In this document: in pieces, positions 51,200 to 59,585 of the stretch
Position numbering within the stretch: position 1 is the stretch's first letter
Layout: the number at the start of each line of letters is the position of its first letter
Assembly: GCF_014779795.1 (NCBI RefSeq)
Contig: NZ_JACXZS010000001.1
Coordinates: 62,001-126,000, forward strand
From: Microbacterium helvum
GTDB taxonomy: Bacteria > Actinomycetota > Actinomycetes > Actinomycetales > Microbacteriaceae
Reading direction: 5' to 3'
DNA length: 64,000 nucleotides
Position numbers and translations under genes: made by a program
The notes under the pieces: model-generated
What the model was told of the DNA's origin: nothing
Database searches by the model: none
What the model saw: only the letters and a program-made list of their open reading frames with translations

Positions 51200-53236
51200 T
51201 TAATGATCGCTCACCCCGAGCGGTGCGATGGGCTCGCCGAGAGGCTCGGGCTGGATCGACCCGTCGATGACATCCAGACCGCGCTCGAGCTCGGTCCAGT
51301 CCTCCAGGGTCTGGAGCACCTCCAGCCGGAAGGCCGTCGGCCACGCCGGCAGCCACTCGCACGGGTGGAACTCGGTCACCACCGGTCGACCCCAGCGCGT
51401 GTGGAAGATGGCCTCGTCCTGCGACCCTGCCGGGCGCACCCGGCCCCGGACCGCAAGCGTGCCGTCCGAGATACTCTGGCTCGCACCGACCCAGAGTGCC
51501 AGCGCGCGTTCGCGCCACTGATCGTCCCCCGTGACCTCCGCGAGCTCGAAGAACGACAGCACGTCGTGCAGCGAGTACTGGTCGACCGCGGTGTGTGCGG
51601 TCGATACCGACGTCATCCCGAACGTATCGATGCCGACCTCGTGGAGCAGACTGCCATGGGGGTACTGCACGGTGAAATGCATCATCCAGGTGCTCAGATA
51701 CCAGGCCGTCGTCTCCGCAGCCTCGACAAAGCGGCGGTCCCCGGTGAGCCGGTACAGGCGCAATGCCGAGATGAGCAGCGGACTGGAAGACTCCTTGTCG
51801 ATGCAGTACGTGTCGAGCGCGCCCGCTGTCGTGTATCCATCGCGGAGCAGTTCGCCGTAGTAGAAGTCGAAGGCGCGCATGGCGCTGTGCAGGTACTCGT
51901 CCTCGCCCGTGACCTCGTATGCCTTGAGCAATGCGGGAACCAAGAAGCAGCCGACCGTTCCGCCCTCGCGGAAGACGCTCCCGTCGGGGTTCCAAGCCTT
52001 GGCGAACTGACCGTTCGGCTTCTGCTCACGCCGCGCGAAGTCGCAGATGCCTAGGGCGACGCGCTTGTACTCGGGCCGGGGCATGTCGATCCTCTCCGCG
52101 AGTTCGTATGCCGACAGCAGGTGCTCTGCAGCACCGCCGAGGTTGCAGGCATCGATCGGAAAGATGCGCTTGCCGTCGGCTCCGGTGACGAACTCGGGAT
52201 GGTACTCCTCGTACGGGAGCTCCTTACCCGGCTGCTTGCTCTGCTCGCGCTTCTCGACGGCGGACTCCAAGACACCGTCCTGCTCGGGAGACAGGCTGAA
52301 CTTGATGCGGATCATGCCGTTCGGGAGCGCGAACCGGCACCAATGGTCGAGCACGCTGAGCGCCTTGTCACGGGCGTCCTCATCGCCGCTGCGCAGATAC
52401 TCCTCGAGGAGCGCGAGCGACAGAAGTGCGCTCTGACCGACCCACCCGATCTCGTACTTGGAGATCCGCGCCTTTCCGAATGCGGTGATGTCGTCGTGCC
52501 ATCCGCATCCGCGGTTGATGCTGATGAAGCCGTCCGCCTCTTTCGACCACAGGAACTTCGTATAGGCGATGCTGAGTTCATACAGACGCTGCGGCCCGAA
52601 CGGCTCTCGTACGGCGTGACCGTAATAGCGGAACGCGAAATCGAGCAGCGGCGCATAGTCGAGGTGCGGGCGGTCCACCGCGAACCCGCCGATGATCGCT
52701 TGGAAGGTCCGCCGTGGCTCCATCGATCCCTCGTAGGCGTCCTTCCAGAAGTGGCGATGCAGGACCTGCGGGCCTTCGACCTCCGGCCACAACAGCGAGT
52801 GCCGCTGCACGTCGCCTTCGCGGGTGAGCGAGCAGCTGACGGCATCGTCGAGCGCACCGGTGAGCACGACGGCTTGACCGGTCGCGGCCGAGTATGTGCA
52901 CGCGGGGACGGTGCAGCGGTGCCACGCCCAGGTCCACGGAGTGCCGTCCGCGGCACGATCCCCCACATACTCCGGCGTATCGCCCCAGCCGTTGCCGTCG
53001 TAGCTGATGCCCGGGACCATCGTGTAGTCCGGCGTGAAGGTCGTCTCGATCTCCATCCTCATCGAGTCGGTCGGCTCGTCGCACACCCGCTCCCACAGCC
53101 AGAACCCGTCCTCGATCGGGGTGAAGCTGTCGGTCGCGCCCGCACGTGGCAGCACTCGCAGGATCGGTGCGCCGTCGCGCCGCAGCGTCCACTCATCGGC
53201 ATCGGAAACGAACTCGTACGTGTCGGTGGTCATCAT
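51200..53236 (-). CDS. (alpha/alpha)6-barrel glycosidase-like protein, unknown specificity
   Basis: Cytoplasmic protein of 678 residues; I do not recognise a precise family. The first 200 residues are beta-rich (WTWAWHRCTVP, VVLTGALDDAV); the rest is alpha-helical with repeated helix-Trp/Tyr patterns as in six-hairpin glycosidases (FRYYGHAVREPFGPQRLYEL, KYEIGWVGQSALLSLALLEEYL, CNLGGAAEHLLSAYELAERI, SLHDVLSFFELAEVTGDDQW). There is no signal peptide, so it would act on an imported oligosaccharide. The ATG at 53236 has AAGGG just upstream; an in-frame ATG at 53260 is an alternative. It lies between mmsA and the importer genes. Confidence 0.75.
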   Translation of the reverse strand: MMTTDTYEFVSDADEWTLRRDGAPILRVLPRAGATDSFTPIEDGFWLWERVCDEPTDSMRMEIETTFTPDYTMVPGISYDGNGWGDTPEYVGDRAADGTPWTWAWHRCTVPACTYSAATGQAVVLTGALDDAVSCSLTREGDVQRHSLLWPEVEGPQVLHRHFWKDAYEGSMEPRRTFQAIIGGFAVDRPHLDYAPLLDFAFRYYGHAVREPFGPQRLYELSIAYTKFLWSKEADGFISINRGCGWHDDITAFGKARISKYEIGWVGQSALLSLALLEEYLRSGDEDARDKALSVLDHWCRFALPNGMIRIKFSLSPEQDGVLESAVEKREQSKQPGKELPYEEYHPEFVTGADGKRIFPIDACNLGGAAEHLLSAYELAERIDMPRPEYKRVALGICDFARREQKPNGQFAKAWNPDGSVFREGGTVGCFLVPALLKAYEVTGEDEYLHSAMRAFDFYYGELLRDGYTTAGALDTYCIDKESSSPLLISALRLYRLTGDRRFVEAAETTAWYLSTWMMHFTVQYPHGSLLHEVGIDTFGMTSVSTAHTAVDQYSLHDVLSFFELAEVTGDDQWRERALALWVGASQSISDGTLAVRGRVRPAGSQDEAIFHTRWGRPVVTEFHPCEWLPAWPTAFRLEVLQTLEDWTELERGLDVIDGSIQPEPLGEPIAPLGVSDH

Positions 53237-53265
53237 CGCCCTTGCGTGTGTCGTGATCATGGGGG

Positions 53266-54795
53266 TCAGTTGTTCTGGGGGAAGCCGAGGTTGATGCCGC
53301 CGTGGCTGGCGGGGTCGAGCCAGCGGCTGGTGATGGCTTTCTCGCGGGTGAAGAAGTCGAACCCGTGGACGCCGTAGGCCTTCGCGTCGCCGAACAGCGA
53401 CTTCTTCCAGCCGCCGAACGAGTGGTAGGCGACGGGGACGGGGATGGGCACGTTGATGCCGATCATGCCGACGTGGACCTCGTTCTGGAACCGGCGGGCG
53501 GCGCCGCCGTCGTTGGTGAAGATCGCGGTGCCGTTGCCGAAGCGGCCGGAGTTGATGAGCTCCAGGCCCTCGTCGTAGCTGGCGACGCGGACCACCGACA
53601 GGACGGGTCCGAAGATCTCCTCGGTGGAGGCGCGGGAGGTCGTCGGGACGCGGTCGAGCAGGGTGGGGCCGAAGAAGAACCCGTCCTGATGCCCGTCGAC
53701 CTGGAACCCGCGACCGTCGACGACGACCTCCGCCCCGTCGGCCTCGGCGATGTCCACGTACTCGGCCACTTTGGAACGGTGGATGCCGGTGATCAGGGGT
53801 CCCATGTCGGGCTCGACGCCGTCGGGCTCCAGGCCGGCCGCGCCGTTGCCGATCCGCAGCCTGGCGATGCGGTCCGTGATCTTGCCGATGAGCTCGTCGG
53901 CGACGGGCTCGACGGCGAGGACGACCGAGATGGCCATGCAGCGTTCCCCGGCGGCGCCGTAGCCGGCGTTCACGGCGGAGTCGGCGACGAGGTCGAGGTC
54001 GGCGTCGGGTAGCACCAGCATGTGGTTCTTGGCTCCGCCCAGGGCCTGCACCCGCTTGCCGTGCTGGGCGGCGGTCTCGTAGATGTACTCGGCGATCGGG
54101 GTCGAGCCGACGAAGCTGATCGACTCGACGACCGGGCTTTCGAGCAGCCCGTCGACGGCGGCCTTGTCGCCCTGCAGCACCGTGAACACCCCGTCCGGGA
54201 GCCCGGCTTCCTTCCACAGTGCCGCCAGCCACAGCGCGGCCGACGGGTCCTTCTCCGACGGCTTGAGCACGACGGCGTTGCCCGCGGCGATCGCGATCGG
54301 GAAGAACCACATCGGCACCATCGCCGGGAAGTTGAACGGCGAGATGATCCCCACCACACCCAACGGCTGTTTCGTCGAGTACACGTCGATCCCGGTCGAC
54401 ACGTTCTCCGAATACGCACCCTTGATCAGATGCGGGAACCCGCACGCGAGCTCGACGACCTCCTGACCACGCAGGATCTCACCCATCGCGTCCGAGACGA
54501 CCTTCCCGTGCTCGGACGTGATGATCTCGGCGAGCTCCCGCTTGCGCGCGTTCAGCAACTCCCGGAACGCGAACACCACCGCCTGCCGGCGTGCGATCGA
54601 GTAGCCGCTCCAGGTCTCGAACCCCGCACGCGCCGACGCGATCGCCGCGTCGATCTCTGCCTGGTCGGCGAGGGCCACGTGCGCGGTGACCTGACCGGTC
54701 GCCGGGTTGAACACCGGAGCAGTACGACCGGACGCCGACGGATACTCGGCACCATCGATCCAATGCGGGATCACACGGACGTCTCGCACTGACAT
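53266..54795 (-). CDS. mmsA: CoA-acylating (methyl)malonate-semialdehyde dehydrogenase
   Basis: Aldehyde dehydrogenase family enzyme of 509 residues that converts malonate semialdehyde or methylmalonate semialdehyde to acetyl-CoA or propionyl-CoA with CO2 release (MmsA/IolA). Signature segments are ISPFNFPAMVPMWFFPIAIA, FVGSTPIAEYIYE, GGAKNHMLVLPDADLD and the active-site Cys at about 286 in GAAGERCMAIS. The ATG at 54795 shares one base with the stop of the aldolase gene (TGATG). With the aldolase and the IolC-like kinase it forms the expected lower pathway. Confidence 0.95.
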   Translation of the reverse strand: MSVRDVRVIPHWIDGAEYPSASGRTAPVFNPATGQVTAHVALADQAEIDAAIASARAGFETWSGYSIARRQAVVFAFRELLNARKRELAEIITSEHGKVVSDAMGEILRGQEVVELACGFPHLIKGAYSENVSTGIDVYSTKQPLGVVGIISPFNFPAMVPMWFFPIAIAAGNAVVLKPSEKDPSAALWLAALWKEAGLPDGVFTVLQGDKAAVDGLLESPVVESISFVGSTPIAEYIYETAAQHGKRVQALGGAKNHMLVLPDADLDLVADSAVNAGYGAAGERCMAISVVLAVEPVADELIGKITDRIARLRIGNGAAGLEPDGVEPDMGPLITGIHRSKVAEYVDIAEADGAEVVVDGRGFQVDGHQDGFFFGPTLLDRVPTTSRASTEEIFGPVLSVVRVASYDEGLELINSGRFGNGTAIFTNDGGAARRFQNEVHVGMIGINVPIPVPVAYHSFGGWKKSLFGDAKAYGVHGFDFFTREKAITSRWLDPASHGGINLGFPQNN

Positions 54796-55706
54796 CACCT
54801 GTCTTCCTTCGGGAGCTCGTCGGGGTGCACGAGCCGGGCAGCCTGGTCGATCGCCGCCGCGACGTCACCGCCCGACGGATACAGCAGGGTGCGACCGACG
54901 GTCAGCCCTCGCACCCCCGGCACGCGCAGCGCTCGCTCCCAGCGCTCGAACGTCTCCTCCGGGTCGGGGCCGGCGTCCCCGCCGAGCAGGAGCGTGGGCA
55001 GCGTGGTCGCCGCCATGACCCGCTCCATGTCGTCGACGACGGGGATCTTCAGCCAGCTGTGAGAACTGGTGGCGCCGAGGCCGGCTGCGATCGTCACGGA
55101 GTGGACCACCGCATCCGTCGACAGATCGTTGACGACGCGCCCGTCGACCCGGCGGCTGATGAACGGTTCGAGCACGATCGGCAGATCTGCTGCCGCGCAC
55201 TCGGTGACCACGTGCCCGGTCGCTTCGAGTGTCGACACGGTCGCCGGGTCGTCGAGGTCGACGCGGATCAGCGCCTTCGTCATGTCGGCGCCCATCTGTT
55301 TGGCCGAGTGCGCGTCGATGGCGGTGTAGCGGTCGTCCATCTCGAAGGTAGATCCGCGGAGTCCCCCACGATTCATCGAGGCGACGACGACCTTGCCCTC
55401 AAGCAGGCCCAGCAGCGCGAGATCGTCGAGGATATCCGCGGTGCCGAGCACGCCGTCCACACGAGGATGGCTCAGCGCCACCGCGAGCCTCTCGAGAAGC
55501 TCTCTGCGGTTCGCCATCGCGAACGGGTCCGCACCGACCTGCAACGCACCGCGTGCCGGATGGTCAGCCGCGACGATGAACAACCGGCCGTCGGCTCCGA
55601 TGACAGGGCGGCGCTTGCGCGACAGATGTGCACGTTCGACGGCACCGGGATCGGTCGCGCGGACGGTACGAAGACGGGCCAGCTCCGCAGACTCGATGCG
55701 CGTCAT
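54795..55706 (-). CDS. Class I aldolase-like protein, Cgl0159 family
   Basis: TIM-barrel aldolase of 303 residues related to Corynebacterium Cgl0159, encoded in inositol clusters, and to DeoC/LacD aldolases. Conserved parts include LFIVAADHPARGAL, GVLGTADILDDLALLG, SMNRGGLRGSTFEMDDRYTA, DMTKALIRVDLDD and HSWLKIPVV, whose Lys is a candidate Schiff-base residue. It probably cleaves the kinase product into a triose phosphate and malonate semialdehyde. First gene of the long minus-strand series, with a GAAGG about 13 bases before the ATG. Confidence 0.88.
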   Translation of the reverse strand: MTRIESAELARLRTVRATDPGAVERAHLSRKRRPVIGADGRLFIVAADHPARGALQVGADPFAMANRRELLERLAVALSHPRVDGVLGTADILDDLALLGLLEGKVVVASMNRGGLRGSTFEMDDRYTAIDAHSAKQMGADMTKALIRVDLDDPATVSTLEATGHVVTECAAADLPIVLEPFISRRVDGRVVNDLSTDAVVHSVTIAAGLGATSSHSWLKIPVVDDMERVMAATTLPTLLLGGDAGPDPEETFERWERALRVPGVRGLTVGRTLLYPSGGDVAAAIDQAARLVHPDELPKEDR

Positions 55707-55772
55707 CAGTCAGACCGTCCTTCAACGTCTGGCATCACCTCGATGGGGATGCGGTGTCAACCGTATGTCCTG

Positions 55773-55790
55773 ACAATAACACATTGTGAG
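55773..55790. promoter_or_regulatory. Candidate operator upstream of the aldolase gene
   Basis: ACAAT-AACAC-ATTGT (55773-55787) is a perfect inverted repeat; its right side reads on as ATTGTGAG, identical to the outer eight bases of the palindrome at 39868. A minus-strand TTGACA at 55760-55755 nearby is a candidate -35 box, with no convincing -10. Confidence 0.55.
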
Positions 55791-55878
55791 GAAGACGTGT
55801 AGATCCGACCACGGTCATGACCGCGTGGGAGAACTCCCCGTTGCAGAACTCAGGCGACGGGGCGACGGCGCGGCGCGC

Positions 55879-56559
55879 TCAGCCCTTCCACCGACGCTCT
55901 GCCGGGTGGTCCACCCTCTCCCGTGCCATCGGCACCGCGAACGCGGCCGCGACCAGGAGCGCGGCGGCCACGCCGATGAGCGCGCCGCCAACCGTGTCCG
56001 ACAGCCAGTGCGCGTGCAGGTACGTGCGGCTGAACGCCATCAGCAGCACCCACGTCGCGCCGACGACGGCGATCCACACGCGCGGGAAGATGATGACAGC
56101 CGCGACGGCGATCGTCGCGGCGTTGGCGACGTGGCCCGACGGGTACGAGCCGTAGTCCGAGACGATGAGGATGTCTTCGGGCCGGACCCGGCCGAACGCG
56201 TGCTTGAGCACCTGGACGAATGCGGCCGAGACGGCCTCAGCCGCCAGGAAGTACGCCGCCGCCCATGGCCTGCGCAGCAGGATGAGACCGATCGCGCCCC
56301 CGATCGGCACCGCGAGGACGCCGACCCAGCCGCCGCCGATCCAGTTCATGACGCGCGAGAACCCGGCGAGGGCGGGATGCCACCACTCGGCGACGACCGT
56401 GTTCCACCAGTCGTCGATCGGCAGCGGGTCGACGCCGCGGCTCAGGATCCACCACCCCAGGGCGACGGATGCCGCCGCGAGCACCGCGCCCGTGACGAGC
56501 AGGACGACGACCGTCCTCGCCACACCCGGGCTCGCGTCTGCGCGCCGCACATCGGTCAT
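55879..56559 (-). CDS. PAP2-family membrane phosphatase
   Basis: Type 2 phosphatidic acid phosphatase of 226 residues with about six spans. The three catalytic blocks are present: KHAFGRVRP (KxxxxxxRP form), YPSGHVAN and SRTYLHAHWLSD with the catalytic His. Likely substrates are lipid phosphates such as undecaprenyl diphosphate or phosphatidylglycerol phosphate, outside the membrane. The ATG at 56559 is preceded six bases upstream by CAGAAT, a weak -10-like sequence. The 172 bases between it and the aldolase gene hold the candidate operator at 55773 and a CGGTCATGACCG palindrome at 55813-55824. Confidence 0.9.
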   Translation of the reverse strand: MTDVRRADASPGVARTVVVLLVTGAVLAAASVALGWWILSRGVDPLPIDDWWNTVVAEWWHPALAGFSRVMNWIGGGWVGVLAVPIGGAIGLILLRRPWAAAYFLAAEAVSAAFVQVLKHAFGRVRPEDILIVSDYGSYPSGHVANAATIAVAAVIIFPRVWIAVVGATWVLLMAFSRTYLHAHWLSDTVGGALIGVAAALLVAAAFAVPMARERVDHPAERRWKG

Positions 56560-56736
56560 CGCCCCATTCTGCCCGCCACCGCCCTGATTCCGCGGACCAG
56601 GCGCTCGTCGACGACGCACGTCCTCGCCGAACACGCCCGTCGTGAGCGCGGACAGCGTGCGTCCTCGGCGACGACGCAGGATCTCGACCGAACCGCAATC
56701 GGCCGCCGGCCGCAGGCGAGGCGGCAGGATGGCGGG

Positions 56737-57237
56737 ATGACCGCTGTCGTCGACGTGCTGCGAACCGTGATCGCACCCCTCACTCGCACCCGCGTGTTCC
56801 GCAGGTTCATCGGACCGTCCCTGCTGCCGCCGGTGGAGCGCCTCGTCGCGGGGATCTCGCGCGGACGCGTGCAGCTGAGCGCGCTGCTCGTGCCTTCCCT
56901 GGTGCTGCACACCGTGGGGGCACGCTCGGGCGAGCCGCGAGACGTGCCGCTCATGTACACGCCCGACGGCCATGGCCGCGCGATCGTCGCCGGCACGAAC
57001 TTCGCCGGGTCGCGGCATCCGGCCTGGACGTCGAACCTGCTCGCGCACCCTGACGCCGCCATCACCGTGCGGGGACGCCGCATGCCGGTGCACGCGACGC
57101 CCGTGCCGGACGCAGAGCGCGACCTGGCGTGGGCGCGGATCGAGGCGCAGTGGCCGGGATACCGCGGCTACGAGCGCGAATCGGGGCGCACCGTGCGCCT
57201 GTTCCGGCTGCAGCCGGTGCGGCCGACCGTCGACTGA
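56737..57237 (+). CDS. Nitroreductase/quinone reductase, DDN/F420-dependent family
   Basis: A 166-residue protein of the deazaflavin (F420)-dependent nitroreductase/DUF385 family, split-barrel fold. Diagnostic are LLVPSLVLHTVGARSGEPRDVPLMY, VAGTNFAGSRHPAWTSNLLAHPDA and the C-terminal WPGYRGYERESGR. These proteins reduce quinones, nitro groups or similar compounds with F420H2. Single gene, divergent from the PAP2 gene and convergent with the MFS gene. Confidence 0.9.
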   Translation: MTAVVDVLRTVIAPLTRTRVFRRFIGPSLLPPVERLVAGISRGRVQLSALLVPSLVLHTVGARSGEPRDVPLMYTPDGHGRAIVAGTNFAGSRHPAWTSNLLAHPDAAITVRGRRMPVHATPVPDAERDLAWARIEAQWPGYRGYERESGRTVRLFRLQPVRPTVD

Positions 57238-57256
57238 GCCGGTCGGCCCCTCCGCC

Positions 57257-58486
57257 TCAGGGCGCGAGGCGCTCGACCGAGCGCGGACGCACCACGAGCC
57301 ACAGCGCCAGCAGCCCGATGATCGAGCAGCCGACCATGACCGAGGCCATCGTGGTCGCCGTGATGCCGGCATCCCGCGCGATCCACCCCACCAGCGGCGA
57401 CACGAGACCCGCCACACCGAAGTTGGTCGCACCGATGATCGACTGCGCGGTCCCCGCCGCCTTGCCGTGACGATCCAGTGCCAGCACCTGCACGCACGGG
57501 AACGTGAAGCCGCACGCCGCGATGAAGATCCACAGCGGCACGACGGTGCCCCACAGCCCGAGACCCAGCTGGTCGGTGACGACGATGGCGGATGCTGCCA
57601 GCACGAGCACCGCCGTCGACCACGCCATCACCCACTGCGGGCCGAACCGGGCGGCCAGGCGCGATGCGGTCTGCACCCCCACGACGACACCCAGTGAGTT
57701 GACGGCGAACAGGATGCCGTACTGCTGCGCGTCGAAGCCGTAGGTCTGCTGGAACAGGAACGACGAGCTCGACAGGTACGAGAACATGCCCGAGAAGGTC
57801 ATGCCGCCGATGATCAGCACGCCGATGAAGACGCGGTCGCTGAAGACGCTCCGATAGCGCTGCCACACGGTGGTCGCACCGCGTTCGCTGCGACGGGCCT
57901 TGGGCAGCGTCTCGGGCAGGAAGATGATCGCCGAGACGAGCATGACGGCGCCGTAGACAGCCAGCACCACGAAGATCCCGCGCCACGGCATGACTGCCAG
58001 CAGCGCGGAGCCCACGAGCGGCGCGAGCACGGGCGCGACGCCCGAGACGAGCGCGAGGCGCGACAGCATGACGACGAGACGACGGCCGCCGAACAGGTCG
58101 CGCACGATCGCGGCGGCCACCACACCGCCGGCCGCGGCGCCCGCGCCCTGCAGCACGCGGGCGGCCGACAGCAGCTCCAGCGTCGGGGCGAGCGCGGCGG
58201 CGGTGCTGGCGAGCACGTGCAGGGCGGTGACGCTCAGGAGCGGCCAGCGTCGTCCGACCTTGTCGCTGAGCGGGCCGACGATCAGCTGCCCCAGGGCGAA
58301 GCCGATCATGGTGCCCGTGAGGGTCAGCTGGATGAGCGCCGCCGTGGTCTGGAAGTCCTCCTCCAGCACCGGGAACGCGGGCAGATACAGGTCGATCGTG
58401 AACGGCCCGAGTGCGGTGAGCGCACCGAGCAGCACGATGTAGAGCACACGGCGGCGGTGCGGGATCGAGTCGCCGGGGTGCAGCAC
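57257..58486 (-). CDS. MFS multidrug efflux transporter, Bcr/CflA family
   Basis: Membrane exporter of 409 residues with twelve spans. The N-terminal GPFTIDLYLPAFP motif, GQLIVGPLSDKVGRRWPLL (motif A) and RVLQGAGAAAGGVVAAAIVRD (motif C-like region) are typical Bcr/CflA features. The GTG at about 58486 gives a normal N-terminus; the frame is open further upstream, but that sequence (through the 61-base repeat) is not conserved-looking, and a TTG start near 58615 is an alternative. Probably exports drugs or dipeptides; specificity unknown. Confidence 0.88.
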   Translation of the reverse strand: MLHPGDSIPHRRRVLYIVLLGALTALGPFTIDLYLPAFPVLEEDFQTTAALIQLTLTGTMIGFALGQLIVGPLSDKVGRRWPLLSVTALHVLASTAAALAPTLELLSAARVLQGAGAAAGGVVAAAIVRDLFGGRRLVVMLSRLALVSGVAPVLAPLVGSALLAVMPWRGIFVVLAVYGAVMLVSAIIFLPETLPKARRSERGATTVWQRYRSVFSDRVFIGVLIIGGMTFSGMFSYLSSSSFLFQQTYGFDAQQYGILFAVNSLGVVVGVQTASRLAARFGPQWVMAWSTAVLVLAASAIVVTDQLGLGLWGTVVPLWIFIAACGFTFPCVQVLALDRHGKAAGTAQSIIGATNFGVAGLVSPLVGWIARDAGITATTMASVMVGCSIIGLLALWLVVRPRSVERLAP

Positions 58487-58661
58487 GATCGGCGCGGTGG
58501 CCGGGTTGCTGCCGAGCGTGCGGATGGCGCCGGTGTCGCTGCGAGGCGCCGGCTGCGGTCGCGGTTCGTGGGGGCGGTCTTCGGGCTTCTGGACGGGAAC
58601 GGAGGCGGTATCGAGCAACGGCGTGTTTCGTTTCGGCGCGGGAATCAGGCGACAGGAACAG

Positions 58662-58675
58662 TCGAATCGATTCGA
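58662..58675. promoter_or_regulatory. Perfect 14-base palindrome, candidate operator of the MFS gene
   Basis: TCGAATCGATTCGA lies upstream of the exporter start. Drug exporters are often controlled by TetR/MarR proteins through such sites, but no regulator gene is adjacent. Confidence 0.4.
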
Positions 58676-58695
58676 GTTTCCACGATACCCGATCG

Positions 58696-58756
58696 GTTCA
58701 TCCGTCACAGATGTACGCGCGATCGCGGGTTCGGCGTACATCTGTGACGGATGAAC
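58696..58756. repeat. 61-base inverted-repeat element, copy 2
   Basis: Two perfect 23-base arms (58696-58718 and 58734-58756) around a 15-base loop. The arm begins GTTCATCCGTCACAGATG and is nearly identical to the copy at 31303-31363; the total length is the same. It lies in a divergent region, so it cannot be a terminator for converging genes. Confidence 0.92.
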
Positions 58757-58863
58757 ACTTGGGAGGCTCCCAGGCCCGCTTACATGCGGCCGCATAGGAT
58801 GAGGGCAGTCCAGCATCCCTGCCCGCGGGCCTCGCGCCCGGCGGCCGAGCCGAGATCGAGCAC

Positions 58864-59580
58864 ATGACCCCGACCCCGACCCCCGCCGAGAAGCGCACGA
58901 GCGGCAATCCGGCCACTCAGGCCCAGATCAACCTCAGCGTCAAGCAGCAGCGCGAGCAGAAGCGTCAGGAGAAGCTCGCCGAGTACCAGAAGCAGCTCGC
59001 CAAGCGCCGTCGCAGCAAGCTGGTGTGGTGGATCGTCGGGTCGGCGGCGGCGGTCGCGGTCGTCGCCGCGATCGTGGCCTCGTTCGTCTTCGCCCCTGCG
59101 CCCGCGCCGACGTACGCCCGCGGCGACGGCGACGGCAGCTCCATCGAGGGCGTCGAGACGTTCGACAACACCGCGACCCACGTCGAAGGCACGGTCGACT
59201 ACCCGCAGACCCCGCCCGCCGGCGGCGACCACAACGCGATCTGGCTGAACTGCGGCGTCTACACGCAGCCGGTCCCGAACGAGAACGCCGTGCACGACCT
59301 CGAGCACGGGGCCGTGTGGATCACGTACGACCCCGCGCAGGTCACCGATGACGACATCGCGAAGCTCGAGGCCGTCATGCCGTCGACGTTCGCGACGATG
59401 TCGCCGTACGAAGACATGGACACCCCCATCGCGGTGAGCGCGTGGAACGCGCAGCTCAAGGTCGACTCGGCCGACGACCCCCGCATCAAGGAGTTCTTCA
59501 CCGCGTACTGGCACTCGACCAACGCGCCCGAGCCGCAGGCGCTGTGCACCGGCGGCCTCGACGCCCCCGGCAAGAAGTAG
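58864..59580 (+). CDS. DUF3105 membrane-anchored protein
   Basis: A 238-residue protein with a Lys/Arg/Gln-rich cytoplasmic N-terminus predicted as coiled coil (QQREQKRQEKLAEYQKQLAKR, residues about 28-48), one membrane span (about 54-76) and an extracellular DUF3105 domain. Conserved residues are in PPAGGDHNAIWLNCGVY and NAVHDLEHGAVWITYDP, a His-rich cluster likely to bind metal. Function is unknown. The gene is followed five bases later by a DUF305 gene, a frequent pairing in actinobacteria. Confidence 0.9.
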   Translation: MTPTPTPAEKRTSGNPATQAQINLSVKQQREQKRQEKLAEYQKQLAKRRRSKLVWWIVGSAAAVAVVAAIVASFVFAPAPAPTYARGDGDGSSIEGVETFDNTATHVEGTVDYPQTPPAGGDHNAIWLNCGVYTQPVPNENAVHDLEHGAVWITYDPAQVTDDDIAKLEAVMPSTFATMSPYEDMDTPIAVSAWNAQLKVDSADDPRIKEFFTAYWHSTNAPEPQALCTGGLDAPGKK

Positions 59581-59585
59581 GCCTC

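Larger units (their letters stand above)
58487..58863. other. Intergenic region between divergent MFS and DUF3105 genes
   Basis: About 377 bases without a clear gene. It holds a perfect 14-base palindrome TCGAATCGATTCGA (58662-58675), the second 61-base inverted repeat (58696-58756), and TAGGAT at 58795-58800, a possible -10 for the DUF3105 gene. Open frames here pass through the repeat in several directions and look spurious. The part nearest the MFS gene may be coding if that gene begins further upstream. Confidence 0.6.
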
